Source: Leptolyngbyaceae cyanobacterium CRU_2_3 (GTDB lineage: Bacteria; Cyanobacteriota; Cyanobacteriia; Elainellales; Elainellaceae). From it: a DNA stretch of 38,340 bases. A program made the position numbers and the translations under genes. The notes beneath the pieces are model-generated. The model did no database searches, was not told the DNA's origin, and saw only the letters and a list, made by a program, of their open reading frames with translations. Each line of letters starts with the position of its first letter. Position 1 is the first letter of the stretch. Shown piece after piece: positions 17,866-27,524 of this stretch. Location of the stretch: the NCBI GenBank assembly GCA_012034795.1, contig JAAUOQ010000002.1, forward strand, positions 1-38,340, in the 5' to 3' direction.

Positions 17866-18375
17866 TTATAGATCCTGTTCGCTTAGTTCGCGTGTCATAT
17901 AATCAAAGGGCTGATCGACGATCGCCACATCAGCAATTCCCGCAGCTAAAACCTGTTCTTTGACTATGTCTTTCATAATCTGAATGCCTACTACAGTGGG
18001 GCCAATTGGCACGCCCAACGAGTTGTAAGTTTCACGCAAGCCTTGCAAAACTCGCTCGTTCAGCACATCCATGTTGCCCGCAACTAACGCATAGGTAGCA
18101 TAGCGAAGGTAGTAGTCCATGTCGCGCAGGCAAGCTGCGTAGCGACGAGTCGTATAGGCATTGCCACCCGGACGAATGAGTTCAGGGACTTGCTCAAACA
18201 ACTGCAATCCAGCTTGCTTAACGATCGCTGCCGCATTGCTATTGATGATAGCTGCTGCCTGCACCCGTGCTGCCCCTGAATTGAAATAGGATTTCAGGTC
18301 ATCTAAAGCATTCCGATCGAGGTATCGACCTGTGCTGTCGTAGTTTCTAATCAGACTGGTCACCGCATCCCGCAT
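17866..18375 (-). CDS. apcF: Allophycocyanin beta-18 subunit
   Basis: Phycobilisome-core biliprotein, 169 residues. Signature MRDAVTSLIRNYDSTGRYLD and the chromophore attachment Cys in RRYAACLRDMDYYLRYATY, preceded by the conserved Asn of GGNAYTTRR that is methylated in phycobiliprotein beta subunits. It differs from ApcB in length (169 against 161) and in the ending MTRELSEQDL, which points to the minor core beta-18 subunit ApcF that pairs with ApcE. Ribosome site GGGAG lies upstream of ATG 18375. Located alone, not with the apcEABC cluster. Confidence 0.95.
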   Translation of the reverse strand: MRDAVTSLIRNYDSTGRYLDRNALDDLKSYFNSGAARVQAAAIINSNAAAIVKQAGLQLFEQVPELIRPGGNAYTTRRYAACLRDMDYYLRYATYALVAGNMDVLNERVLQGLRETYNSLGVPIGPTVVGIQIMKDIVKEQVLAAGIADVAIVDQPFDYMTRELSEQDL

Positions 18376-18956
18376 GAAATCTAATCTCCCAACAGCCTTA
18401 CTAATGTGTAGATTCTATGTAATTTGTGTATCTCACAGCGTTGTCTCTCAGTTTATCACGATGCCTTAACCCTATTTGCTTGCCTCAGTTTACCTGCCTG
18501 TCAGGATTTATTAAGCAGCATTAGGGAACGCCGAAACAGTCGAAACAAAGGAGGACATTTATTTTTCTCCTGTGATTGTTGGCTCCCGTGATTGTTTTTC
18601 TGGGAGGTTAAATATTTTTATACTGATCAATAAAAATCAGTCGCAAAGTTTGCAATTTGTATTACCTTGTACACTTTTCAATCTTGAATCTAAAATTAAG
18701 TTTGCTCTAATCCATTTAAATTTGGTGTCAATAGATACAAAAGGCGATTCAAAGCTATACATATGATGATTCAGCTTGAGGTAAGCCTAATTTAAAGGGT
18801 CTTCGCTAAGCCGAAAACTCTCTGGTGAAGGGGTTTTCAAGGAGGGTGGGTGGCTCGTAGACATCCCAACTTCAGCCCAGATTGCCAACGCTATTTACAC
18901 ACAGTTGTCTCTCCGCCCATTTTAATAAAGTGCCGCAACTAGTTAAGGAGTAACGA
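18376..18956. promoter_or_regulatory. Divergent intergenic region apcF / glnA
   Basis: 580 bases with no convincing gene; a 64-codon plus frame at 18572-18766 is AT-rich and unsupported. It includes the apcF promoter (minus) and the glnA promoter (plus). The notable element is an NtcA consensus at 18659-18672. A hairpin-like sequence (ctgat...atcag, about 18623-18640) and a 16-bp duplication (ctcctgtgattgttgg / ctcccgtgattgtttt, 18567-18598) are also seen. glnA has a strong AAGGAG ribosome site at about 18945-18950. Confidence 0.6.
18659..18672 (+). promoter_or_regulatory. NtcA-binding site upstream of glnA
   Basis: GTA-N8-TAC (GTAttaccttgTAC), the complete NtcA consensus. A TAAAAT lies about 18 bases and a TAAGTT about 24 bases downstream, matching the usual spacing of NtcA-activated promoters (site to TAN3T about 22-24). 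Placed 285 bases upstream of the glnA start, it implies a long leader. NtcA activates glnA under nitrogen limitation in cyanobacteria. Confidence 0.8.
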
Positions 18957-20374
18957 ATGCCTGAGACCGCACAAGAAGTCTTAAAGATGATTGATGATCA
19001 GGGCATCGAACTGATTGACCTCAAGTTCGTTGACCTGTTTGGCATCTGGCAGCACTGCACGTTTCACAAAAGCCTGATTGATGAAGATTCCTTTGTGAAC
19101 ACAGGCGGGGTTGCCTTTGACGGTTCCAGTATCCGAGGTTGGAAGGCAATTAACAACTCTGATATGGCGATGGTGCCTGATCCAACCACTGCCTGGATTG
19201 ATCCTTTCATGGAAGTGCCAACCCTCAGCATGGTTTGCACCATTGTTGATCCCCGGACGCAACAGCTATATGAGCGTGATCCGCGATCAATTGCCCAAAA
19301 AGCGATCGACTATTTAATTTCTACTGGTATTGGGGATAAAGTCTATTGCGGTCCTGAACCTGAGTTTTTCATCTTCGACAGCATTGCCTATGGCAGTCAG
19401 GACACGAAGGCTACTACTTCATTGATTCCGATGAAGGACCCTGGAACTCTGGACGAAAAGATAGCCTGGGCTACAAGATCGGCAAAAAACGGGGCTACTT
19501 CCCCGTTGCTCCCTCCGATATGTTGCAAGACATCCGGACGGAAATGCTGCTGACAATGCAGAAGTGTGGCGTACCCATCGAAAAGCACCACCATGAAGTT
19601 GCAGGTGGTGGTCAGTGCGAGTTAGGTATCCGTTTCTCTGATCTGGTTCATGCAGCCGACTACGTCATGACTTATAAGTATGTCGTCAAAAACGTAGCGC
19701 GCAAGTATGGCAAAACAGCTACCTTCATGCCCAAACCCATTCACGATGACAACGGTACGGGGATGCATAGCCATATGTCCATTTGGAAAGATGGTCAGCC
19801 GTTATTTGCAGGAGACAAATACGCTAGCTTGAGCCAAATGGCTCTATGGTTCATTGGGGGACTGATCAAGCACGCTCCTTCAATTTTGGCGTTCACCAAT
19901 CCCACTGTAAACTCTTACAAACGTCTGGTACCTGGGTTTGAAGCACCAGTAAACCTGGCCTATTCTGCGGGCAATCGCTCCGCTTCTATCCGGATTCCTC
20001 TTACCGGCACGAATCCTAAAGCTAAGCGACTGGAATTTCGTTGCCCAGATGCTTCTAGCAATCCTTACCTCACCTTTGCCTCTATGCTCTGTGCGGGTCT
20101 AGATGGCATCAAGAATCAGATTGATCCAGGTGAGCCGCTAGATGTAGATATCTATGAGTTGTCGCCAGAAGAACTGTTGAAGGTGCCCAAGGCTCCTGCT
20201 AACTTAGCTGAAGCATTGGCGAATCTGGAGAAAGATCACGACTTCTTAACTGCGGGTGGTGTCTTCCCCGAAGATTTCATCGCTAACTGGGTTTCGTTGA
20301 AGATGGATGGCGAGGTGAAGCCGCTTAGCAAGCTACCTCACCCCTACGAGTTTGAGCTTTACTACGATTGCTGA
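18957..20374 (+). CDS. glnA: Glutamine synthetase type I, one frameshift
   Basis: ATP-dependent synthesis of glutamine from glutamate and ammonium; central nitrogen-assimilation enzyme, dodecameric. From ATG 18957: [20 protein letters not shown], then [17 protein letters not shown], all typical. The frame breaks at about 19407-19411; restoring one base gives [18 protein letters not shown], then the metal-binding [18 protein letters not shown] and the ATP-site [12 protein letters not shown], ending YEFELYYDC. Reconstructed length is 472 residues, normal for GlnA. The second open part begins at 19520 only by chance. An active glnA is expected in any cyanobacterium, so I treat the break as a sequencing error. 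Followed by a terminator and then the glutamine-riboswitch gene. Confidence 0.97.
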
Positions 20375-20383
20375 TTTTGTAGA

Positions 20384-20418
20384 GCGCAAATCGCTTGAGA
20401 GCAAAATCGCTTGAGAGC
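20384..20418. repeat. Imperfect ~16-bp duplication after glnA
   Basis: Two near-identical units, agcgcaaatcgcttgag and agcaaaatcgcttgag, just downstream of the glnA stop and before its terminator. Confidence 0.8.
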
Positions 20419-20427
20419 ATCTAACAA

Positions 20428-20457
20428 AGAGGGCACCTGACTAGGTGCTCTCTTTTT
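20428..20457 (+). terminator. glnA terminator
   Basis: Stem AGAGGGCACCT (20428-20438), loop GACT, AGGTGCTCTCT (20443-20453) with one G-U pair, then TTTTT. Closes glnA and isolates it from the next promoter. Confidence 0.9.
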
Positions 20458-20531
20458 GTGGAATTTTGTGAAAAGAAAGTTCTTTAAATTAATCCTAACT
20501 TTTATGAAGTGACTCATTTTATTTTTGAATG

Positions 20532-20545
20532 GTAGTTTAAGATAC
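20532..20545 (+). promoter_or_regulatory. NtcA-binding site in repressing position
   Basis: GTA-N8-TAC (GTAgtttaagaTAC). A TATAAA -10 lies only 5 bases downstream (20550-20555) and a TTGAAT -35-like hexamer lies at 20525-20530, so the site falls between the promoter elements, where NtcA would block polymerase. This is the arrangement known for NtcA-repressed gif genes (established for other cyanobacteria; not tested here). Confidence 0.8.
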
Positions 20546-20560
20546 AGAATATAAACAAGA

Positions 20561-20628
20561 TTCGTTCATCTCGATCAGGAAATTCTGACTGAGACGGAAT
20601 TAGGGTGAACATCCCGAAGGAACGCGCT
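20561..20628 (+). ncRNA. Glutamine riboswitch (glnA RNA motif)
   Basis: cis-acting aptamer binding L-glutamine, almost certainly at the very start of the transcript. P1 pairs CGTTC (20563-20567) with GAACG (20620-20624). The conserved three-way-junction parts are present: TTCATCTCG, the purine-rich strand GACGGAATTAGG (about 20593-20604) and CCGAAGGAACGCGC at the 3' end. These match the Rfam-type glnA RNA in cyanobacteria. It lies about 40 bases before the next start codon; known members switch on expression when glutamine is high. Confidence 0.92.
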
Positions 20629-20667
20629 TACTTACCTCTACGCAAGTGACGAGTTCAGGAGCATACT

Positions 20668-21141
20668 ATGACTACCTTTAAATATCGCGGAGCCGAATAT
20701 AACCTCGAACCCACCTCTCCTCCAGAGCAGCATCAAGCTGATCGCACTGCTCAATACCGTGGACAAACTTATCAGGTGGCAGATGAAAACGCTTCCGTGC
20801 CTCAACCCGTAATGGGCATGATCTATCGGGGTGTTTCCTACCGAACAAGTCCCAGTAATGGCAGTACAGTCATCCGGTCGAAGGAAGATGCTCGCTCTGT
20901 TAAACCCACGCCGATCCAGACTCAGTTATCCTCACTTGCAGGCCCTCGCCCAGGTGGGTCGGCTGAGCTGCATCGTCGCAATCTATTGCAATCTCTACAG
21001 CGTCGGTTGGCCATTGCTAAGGCTAAGGGCGATCGCTACCTCATGCTTCAACTTCAAGAAGAACTCGAAGTGTTGACAGGTGCAGTTTTAAGTAAAAGTT
21101 GTGGTGAAAATGCTTCAATTCTGTATCGCTTGATTGATTGA
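20668..21141 (+). CDS. DUF4278-repeat protein, PirA-like nitrogen regulator candidate
   Basis: 157 residues. Three copies of the DUF4278 motif: FKYRGAEYNL (4-13), AQYRGQTYQV (about 28-37) and MIYRGVSYRT (about 52-61). A long helix follows (RRNLLQSLQRRLAIAKAKGD, RYLMLQLQEELEVLTG). DUF4278 proteins include PirA of Synechocystis, a small protein that binds PII and affects arginine synthesis and is controlled by nitrogen status. This one is three times as long and has several repeats plus a helix, so its role may differ. Ribosome site AGGAG precedes ATG 20668. Expression is predicted to be NtcA-repressed and glutamine-induced from its leader. A PII-binding function is inference from the family and the regulation. 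Confidence 0.85.
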   Translation: MTTFKYRGAEYNLEPTSPPEQHQADRTAQYRGQTYQVADENASVPQPVMGMIYRGVSYRTSPSNGSTVIRSKEDARSVKPTPIQTQLSSLAGPRPGGSAELHRRNLLQSLQRRLAIAKAKGDRYLMLQLQEELEVLTGAVLSKSCGENASILYRLID

Positions 21142-21150
21142 TTAACCTTA

Positions 21151-21187
21151 AAAAGGGTGGGCAACCTAGGTTGCCCACCCTTTTTTT
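21151..21187 (+). terminator. Terminator of the DUF4278 gene
   Basis: Perfect palindromic stem centred on CCTAGG: AAAAGGGTGGGCAAC with GTTGCCCACCCTTTT, then a T run to 21187. The gene has its own promoter, riboswitch and terminator, thus a one-gene transcription unit. Confidence 0.93.
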
Positions 21188-21189
21188 AT

Positions 21190-21738
21190 GAGAGACCCGC
21201 CAGAAACTTGTTAAAGAAATTATTAAAGAAATTTGGCTAAAATTGTCTAGCTTTTGGCATCGCGGGGGGCATTCTGTAAAGAATTCACCCGTTTAAAGGC
21301 GAATTCTGGAGTCCAGAGCATTATGGGAACCTGGTTTAAGATACTTCTAGGGTCAGTGCTGCGGTAAGCCTTGCTCCTGGTAGATTGCGATCGCCACTAA
21401 ATCTTCTTGGAAGCACCAGGTATTGCTTCAGGTATTGATATTGATGTCTGGAAGCTTAGCTCAAACCAGATCGAGTTCATCCTGACTCTTAATGCTTTAC
21501 TCATGCTTGGCTTATCCTGTCCAACAACCTTTAACTTGACAACTGACTCTGATCAATGGAGATGAAATTTGTTCTTGGTGTCTTCTCCATGCTGATCCGG
21601 GCTGAGCACTCTTCCAATCTGCTGAATTTCTGTCAGACCCCATCGTGAGGCGGCCCATCGTGAGGTAACCCCTTGAGCTAGATTTGCCTTTTTGAACACT
21701 GGTTTCGATTAACTTCACTTTAGTTTGGATAACACTGC
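21190..21738. other. Gene-free stretch before the GH57 gene
   Basis: About 550 bases without a supportable gene; frames here are short and in shadow of nothing. A TTAAAGAAA duplication is seen near 21210-21230 and an imperfect GAATTC-flanked stem (21280-21306). A direct repeat 'ccatcgtgagg' occurs twice at 21638-21665. I do not recognise an RNA gene. Confidence 0.5.
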
Positions 21739-24591
21739 ATGGTTTCCTCACATCATCTAGAATCCTTGGAATCTCTGGCTCAATCTGCTCAGAGCTTTGA
21801 ATTGCAGCGATCCGATGATCCGACCTTGCCACTCCAGCACTCTAACGATTTGGACGCGATTGACTGTCAAACCGATGATCCCTTGAAACCTCTACAGGAG
21901 TATACGTCGCTGTTCATGGTCACTTTTATCAGCCGCCCCGTGAGAATCCTTACTTGAATGCGATTGAGCGTCAGCCCAGCGCTTCGCCTTTCCACGACTG
22001 GAATGAGCGAATTCACTACGAATGCTATCGCCCTAATGCGTTTGCGCGGGTGGTGAGCGAGCAAGAACAACTTGTGAGGCTTGTCAACAATTATGAGTAT
22101 CTCAGTTTCAATATTGGTCCGACGTTGATGAGTTGGCTAGAACGGCACGATGTTGAAGTCTATCAACGAATTTTAGAAGCCGATCGCCGTAGTGCCGAGC
22201 GATTGAACGGGCATGGGAATGCGATCGCCCAAGTCTATAATCACATCATTATGCCGCTGGCAAATCAGCGGGATAAATATACCCAAATTCGTTGGGGTAA
22301 AGCCGACTTTCAGTCCCGCTTTGGACGTCATCCTGAAGGGATGTGGCTGGCAGAAACAGCCGTTGATTACCCAACCTTGGCAACCTTGATTGCAGAAGGG
22401 ATTAAGTTCATTGTTCTAGCACCCTCTCAAGCTCAGCGCTGCCGACGATTACCGACTCCTGAGAATCCTGATCCCCAGTGGTTTGAAGTAGGAGGCAACC
22501 AGATTGATCCGATTCAGCCCTATCGCTGTTATTTAAGGGATAACGCCTTAAAACATTATGATTTACTGAAAGATAATTCTTCAAAAAATCACGGGCGCGA
22601 GCACATCGGTGATGATACTGCCCCCTACATCGACATCTTTTTCTACGATGGTCCGATCTCGCGGGATATGGGCTTTAATGATGTGCTTAGTAGTTCTCAT
22701 CATTTAGCCGGACGGATGAGTCAGGCAGTACGAGGGGATCATCGCTCAGCACAGTTAATTGCGGTGGCAACAGACGGTGAAACGTTTGGGCATCACAAAG
22801 GCGGCACAGAAAAAGCGCTAGCTTATGCGTTTACAGAAGAGTTTCCTAAACGGGGCTGGACGGTCACTAATTTTGCTCATTATCTCAGCCTCAATTCGCC
22901 GACCGAAGAAGTAGAACTGAAACCTGTAACGGCCTGGAGTTGTTCCCACGGGGTCGATCGCTGGCAAAATGATTGCGGCTGTGGCGGGGGGGGTGGCTGG
23001 CATCAGCAGTGGCGTAAACCTTTACGAGATAGCTTGAATTGGCTGCGAGATCAGTTAGTTAAGGTGTTTGAAGAAAGCGGTAAGAAACTCTTCCGCGATC
23101 CCTGGAAAGCACGAGATGAATATATTCAAGTCATCCTCGATCGCAGTCTTACCAACACCAACCGATTCTTGACCCAACACCAAAGCCACAAGCTGAATTC
23201 GGCAGAACGAGTGGATGCCTTACGGCTTCTAGAAATGCAGCGCCATGCGCTGCTGATGTATACCAGTTGTGGCTGGTTTTTGATGAAATTTCTCGACCCG
23301 AGGAACTCAGATTTTACGCTATGCCGCTAGGGCAATCGAGCTAGCCGGTGATGTGGCTGGAGTTCAGCTTGAAAAAGGGTTTATTAAACGGTTAGCAGCG
23401 GCTCCTAGTAACGTTGCGGACTTGTTTCATCATGGATCTGACGTTTATCGGCAGCTCGTCATCCCGTCACAAGTTAGCCTGGAGCAGGTCGCAGCACATT
23501 ATGCCATTACCTCATTGTTTGATACCTATTCCAGAGAGCAGCGGGTCTACTGCTATGCCATCCACCAAGCCGATTACCAAATGCAGCGTTTGGGATCGCT
23601 GACTCTGGCAGTGGGGCAAATTCAGCTCACTTCGGAAATGACGAGAGAGACGAGCCAGATGGTATTTGCCGTGCTGCACTTAGGCGGCTGGGATTTCCAC
23701 TGCTGTGTTCAACCTTTCACAGGACGGCGGGCTTACAGTCAGTCTAAGGAAAGCTTATTTAATGCCTTACGACAGGCCAGCGCTGCTCAAACTATCTTGG
23801 CAATGAACCGAATTTTTGGTGGACAGTCCTTTAGCCTCCAAGACTTGTTTGCAGAAGAGCGACATCGGATTATGCGGCTGCTGAGTCAGGAAACTTTGAC
23901 GCGCCTGGATCAACTCTATACCCAGGTCTATCGTGATAACTACGGCGTGTTGATGGCTTTCCACCGGGATCAACTGGAAGTGCCGCAGGAATTACAAGTA
24001 GCGGCTGAGATTGCGATTAGTCATCGGGCGATCGCCTCTCTGCAAGCCCTGGAGCGAGAAACCAGCGATTTTCCGTTTAACAATCCACAGCTTTGCCAGA
24101 GCCATCTACTGGAGTTGGAAGCGATTGCCCAGGAAGCTGATCATCTGCATTGCCAACTCAAAATGCCTCAAATTCAGCAAACGCTCGAACGGCTGATTGG
24201 GCGATCGCTTTGGTCGCTCTTGCAAACCTTTGAGCCTAATGCCTTTGAGCCTAATCCCTTTGAGCCTAATCCCTTTGAGCCTAATGCCTTTGAGCCTGCC
24301 ACCGTGGAAGCAGGGATTCGCTGGCTAGAACGCCTGATTGAGTTGGGCGATCGGCTGCATTTGTCGCTCTCACTTGACCGGACTCAAGAGCTTTATATCA
24401 ATCACTGGTATCGCCAGGTGATCCCGCAACTTGAAGCATGGACTGCCAGCACAAGGTCGCCTAAGAAGTTACCCTTGACCCAGAAAGCTACCCTGGAGAA
24501 GCACTGGACCCTGACGCAAGTGCGGCAGTTCTTAGAATTGGGTCAAAAACTGGCGATCGATGTTAACCACTGGCTGAATCAGTTGAGCTAA
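21739..24591 (+). CDS. GH57-like glycosidase with DUF3536, three frameshifts
   Basis: Large cyanobacterial GH57/DUF3536 protein of about 951 residues after repair, related to alpha-amylase/branching-type GH57 enzymes; substrate likely alpha-glucan (inference). From ATG 21739 there is a variable N-terminus (about 55 residues). After a one-base loss at about 21898-21901 comes the catalytic barrel: VHGHFYQPPRENPYLNAIER, PEGMWLAETAVDYPTL, and ATDGETFGHHKGGTEKALAY. Two further losses, one T near 23276-23281 and one G near 23300-23303, lie in 'CGWFFDEISRPEGTQILRYA'; the frame then runs from AARAIELAGDVAG through the DUF3536 region to TAA 24591. A repeated FEPN linker occupies 24226-24297. The glycine/tryptophan loop DCGCGGGGGWHQQWR is typical of the family. 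Plus strand, convergent with tyrA. Confidence 0.9.
24226..24297 (+). repeat. 15-bp in-frame tandem repeat inside the GH57 gene
   Basis: Five units of 15 bp, consensus nCCTTTGAGCCTAAT, at 24226, 24241, 24256, 24271 and 24286 (last partial). Encodes FEPNAFEPNPFEPNPFEPNA, a Pro/Glu-rich spacer between helices of the C-terminal domain. Being a multiple of three it can change length without frameshift. Confidence 0.95.
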
Positions 24592-24742
24592 GGCATTGGA
24601 TGTATTCTGATTAGCTGGTTTGAATTTACACGGCTCAAGCTCAGAACAATCTGAGAATCCATTTTTTGCTTTTGATGCGGTGGTGCTTCGCACCGCACCA
24701 AAAACAGTTCTGGTTTTAAGGGACATTTAAACCGCCAGGATA

Positions 24743-25579
24743 TCAGAGAAACTGGGTTCTAGCTTGGTGAGTTTGAATCAAGTGGGTTTCTAAATCTGCC
24801 CAGTTGTGTTGTTCAATCTGCTGAATCACCCGGTCAATCTGCTGTCGGTAAGTGTAGAGCGATCGCAGGAGTGCCTGTTGGTTGTAAGTAGCCATCATTA
24901 ACCCTAATTCGGGATTACCACCTCCCACACGGCTGGTATCTCGAAACCCAGAACTGGCAAATTTTTGTGCCAAATCCAGCACTTCAGGATCGGTTTCTGC
25001 CATGCAGGAGGCAATTAGGCTAGCGCTGACCATCACGGGCAGATGTGAGATCCAGGCAACTGCCCGATCATGATCGGCAGGATGGCACTGGTAAATTCGG
25101 CACTGGAGCGATCGCACCAAGGCACTCACCGTCTCCAAAGCCCTGAGTGGCGTTGTGTCAGTGGGGGTTAAGACGTAGGCTTTATCCATAAATAGCCCTG
25201 CCAAAGCTGCATCTAGACCACTCTCGGCTGTACCTGCCATCGGATGCCCACCGATAAAGTTGGGCCAGCGAGGCGCGATCGCCTCCACCACAGCAGCCTT
25301 GACCGACCCAACATCGGTAAGGATAGTAGTGGCAGAAAGATGGGGAATGAGTTGGTCAACGGTGGCGGCGACTCGCCCCTAACGGTGTGCAAAGAAACAC
25401 TACCTCAGTGTCTGCCATCAGACCCAGATCTACACTGGCATCATCTACAATGCCCTGAGCGATCGCTTGCTGACAGGTGTCTGCCTTACGGCTGACTCCC
25501 AAACCCTATGTCCTAGCTGGTGCAAATCGATCGCCAGCGATCCCCCAATTAATCCCAATCCGACAATGCCAATCTTCAT
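24743..25579 (-). CDS. tyrA: Prephenate/arogenate dehydrogenase, two compensating indels
   Basis: Tyrosine biosynthesis: oxidative decarboxylation of prephenate or arogenate using NAD(P). Cyanobacterial members are typically NADP-arogenate-specific; specificity here is inference. ATG 25579 gives MKIGIVGLGLIGGSLAIDLH with the GxGxxG fold. The frame breaks at an AAA run (plus strand 25501-25503, one base lost), continuing as LGVSRKADTCQQAIAQGI; an extra C at about 25372 inside what should be a GCGATCGC (seen as gcgactcgc) restores it. Then come GGHPMAGTAESG, HPADHDRAVAWISHLPVMVS with the catalytic His, and the C-terminal dimerisation region. Reconstructed length is 278 residues, normal. Confidence 0.92.
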
Positions 25580-25583
25580 ACTG

Positions 25584-25621
25584 CTTATGTATATTTAGCA
25601 ATCTTATGTATATTTAGCGAT
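25584..25621. repeat. 19-bp direct repeat upstream of tyrA
   Basis: cttatgtatatttagcaat (25584-25602) and cttatgtatatttagcgat (25603-25621), one base apart in sequence, directly in front of the tyrA start (minus strand). AT-rich, so it may overlap the tyrA promoter. Confidence 0.85.
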
Positions 25622-25769
25622 TTACTGACAAATTACTAACCCATAAACTTTCAAATAGACTTTGAGCCAGATCCTCAAAGCTGCCTATTCCGTGGTTGCA
25701 GTACACCATTACTCCCATAGGGTTTATGTCACAATAAAGTTCAACCCGTAATCCGAGATATTAAAGCGC

Positions 25770-27345
25770 GTGATTGAGGTCGAAGTCCATCAACAGCTCC
25801 GAGCCTTTCTGAAAGAGCAGGGAGAACCTTACTGGCACCATCATTTAACGATGGCGCGGGTTGGTTGCTCGCGCTTTGCGCGTGGGTCGGAGTGCGCTGA
25901 TTCAGGCGGGTGCGCCTTCGGGTTATCACGGACGCTATCGTTTGAGCTATGTGATGCCACTGTTGATCTGGCCAGAACCGACCATTTTAGTGGCAACTGA
26001 AGCGGTACAACAACGGTTACTGATGGTGGAAATTCCTCGGTTACGCCAGTGGATTCCCACCCACAAAGCTATTCGAACGGGCGATCGCTGGGCAGATGAA
26101 AACTTCCAAGGCTTACTGCTGACTACACCTCCAGCTTGGTTCGCAGATAAACTGGCAAACACAGGACACTTTCCTCAAGATATTCCCACGGTGATTGATG
26201 GTGCGGATGCTTTAGAATCTTGGGCACAGCAGCAGCTTACTGCCCAAATTCAGCCCCATGATTGGGATCAACTAATGCTAGCCTGCCCTACGCAAGCTGA
26301 AGCCATCCGCGATGCCAGGGTGCAATTAACGCGCTCACTCTTTCAACATCCCACGAATCCTTACGACTGCTATCTAATCGAAGCCTCTGAACTGAATCTC
26401 CTGACTCAGCTTTACCAAGTCCTGCGATTGACCTATACCCTAAGCCATCAGGATGCCAAAACAGATTGGTTAACATCCAATTTTTTACCCGCAACTTGGC
26501 AGCAATTTGGTAGAGCTCTTCAGCTAGAGGAACAGCTACTCTGGACCGAGATCAATCGACGGCAGGGGCAGTTTTCCCTACACTGTGGTCCCCTGGAGGT
26601 CGCTTCGGTGCTCAGCCATATTTGGACTCAGCAACCCATAGTATTGATTGGTGGCTTCCTCGATCTCGATACCAATGCCAGCATTTATCGACAGCGCCTA
26701 GGGTTACCAGAAAACATGACCTGCCTCAAATTTAGTCCCGATCGCCAGCATGAACTGATCCAGCTTTATCTGCCTGATGGGCTACCAATGCCTAACACCC
26801 CTCAGTTTCAACCTGCCCTGATGCAGGAAATTCGTGCCTTGATCAGTGCTACCCATACTGCCGGACAGGGGTTGACCGTAATTTTGGTAGGCGATACCCC
26901 ATTGAAAGCGCAGGTTGGCTCAGCCCTGGCTGCCGAATTTGGCTCACGGGTTCAGGTCGAAAAAACTTGTCTTGATGAACAGGGTATTCTGGTCGCAGGC
27001 TGGGAGTTTTGGCAACAGCATCAGTCTGTGTTTCCGGCCCCTCAGTTGCTAATGATCGCTACTCTGCCTTTCCCTTCACTAGAAGAGCCATTGGTGGCGG
27101 GACGAGTTGCCCATTACAAGCGACTGCGCCAAGATTGGTTCCGGCTCTATCTGCTACCTGAAGCTTTAGGAACCCTGCAACGGGCAATCGCCCCTGTACG
27201 AGAGTCTCAAGGCGTAGTGGCGCTACTGGATAATCGGGTCAACCACCGTAGCTATGGGCAGCAAGTTTTAGCAGCCTTAAGTCCCATGGCACGAATTAAT
27301 TATGTTGATGCCAGTATCTTCACACCCTTCGAGGGCATGGAATGA
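25770..27345 (+). CDS. DinG/XPD-related helicase-like protein with degenerate motifs, one frameshift
   Basis: Start GTG at 25770 reads (M)IEVEVHQQLRAFLKEQGEPY and HHHLTMAR; an extra G at about 25857-25860 shifts the frame, and the protein continues VARALRVGRSALIQAGA to TGA 27345, about 524 residues. It is organised like superfamily 2 DinG/XPD helicases without the iron-sulfur insert: a nucleotide-binding half (GRSALIQAGAPSGYHGRYRL, in place of a GxGKT loop), a DGAD motif (VIDGADALESW) in place of DEAH, and a C-terminal half (LLMIATLPFPSLEEPLVAGR). Motif VI appears as QRAIAPVRESQGVVALLDNR, with QxxGRxxR degraded. Helicase or ATPase activity is therefore doubtful. Related genes occur widely in cyanobacteria; their role is unknown to me. 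Confidence 0.78.
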
Positions 27346-27524
27346 GTTCGCGGCTAGTAAGTTCGCGGCTACTGCAAAAAGTTTTTAAAAATATAGTTCC
27401 CCAAGCTTTGCCCGCCTGAAAACACCGAAAGCTCAAAACCGGGTTTCATCGGGCTAGTCCTAAGTGGGATATTAGTGATTTTGGAGAGCTTTATGCCATA
27501 CACTATCCTACTTCTCTTAATTTT

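Noticed and set aside
18572-18766. 64-codon plus frame between apcF and glnA
   Set aside because: AT-rich promoter DNA; overlaps the NtcA site and has no protein-like features.
18957-20374. glnA as two separate genes or as a pseudogene
   Set aside because: Both halves carry intact, conserved GlnA motifs, and one inserted base near 19408 gives a full-length 472-residue protein.
21280-21420. Possible structured RNA in the gap before the GH57 gene
   Set aside because: Only a weak GAATTC-flanked stem; no match to 6S, tmRNA, RNase P or Yfr motifs that I can see.
24532-24726. 64-codon minus frame between the GH57 gene and tyrA
   Set aside because: Overlaps the GH57 3' end antisense; no start signal or protein-like pattern.
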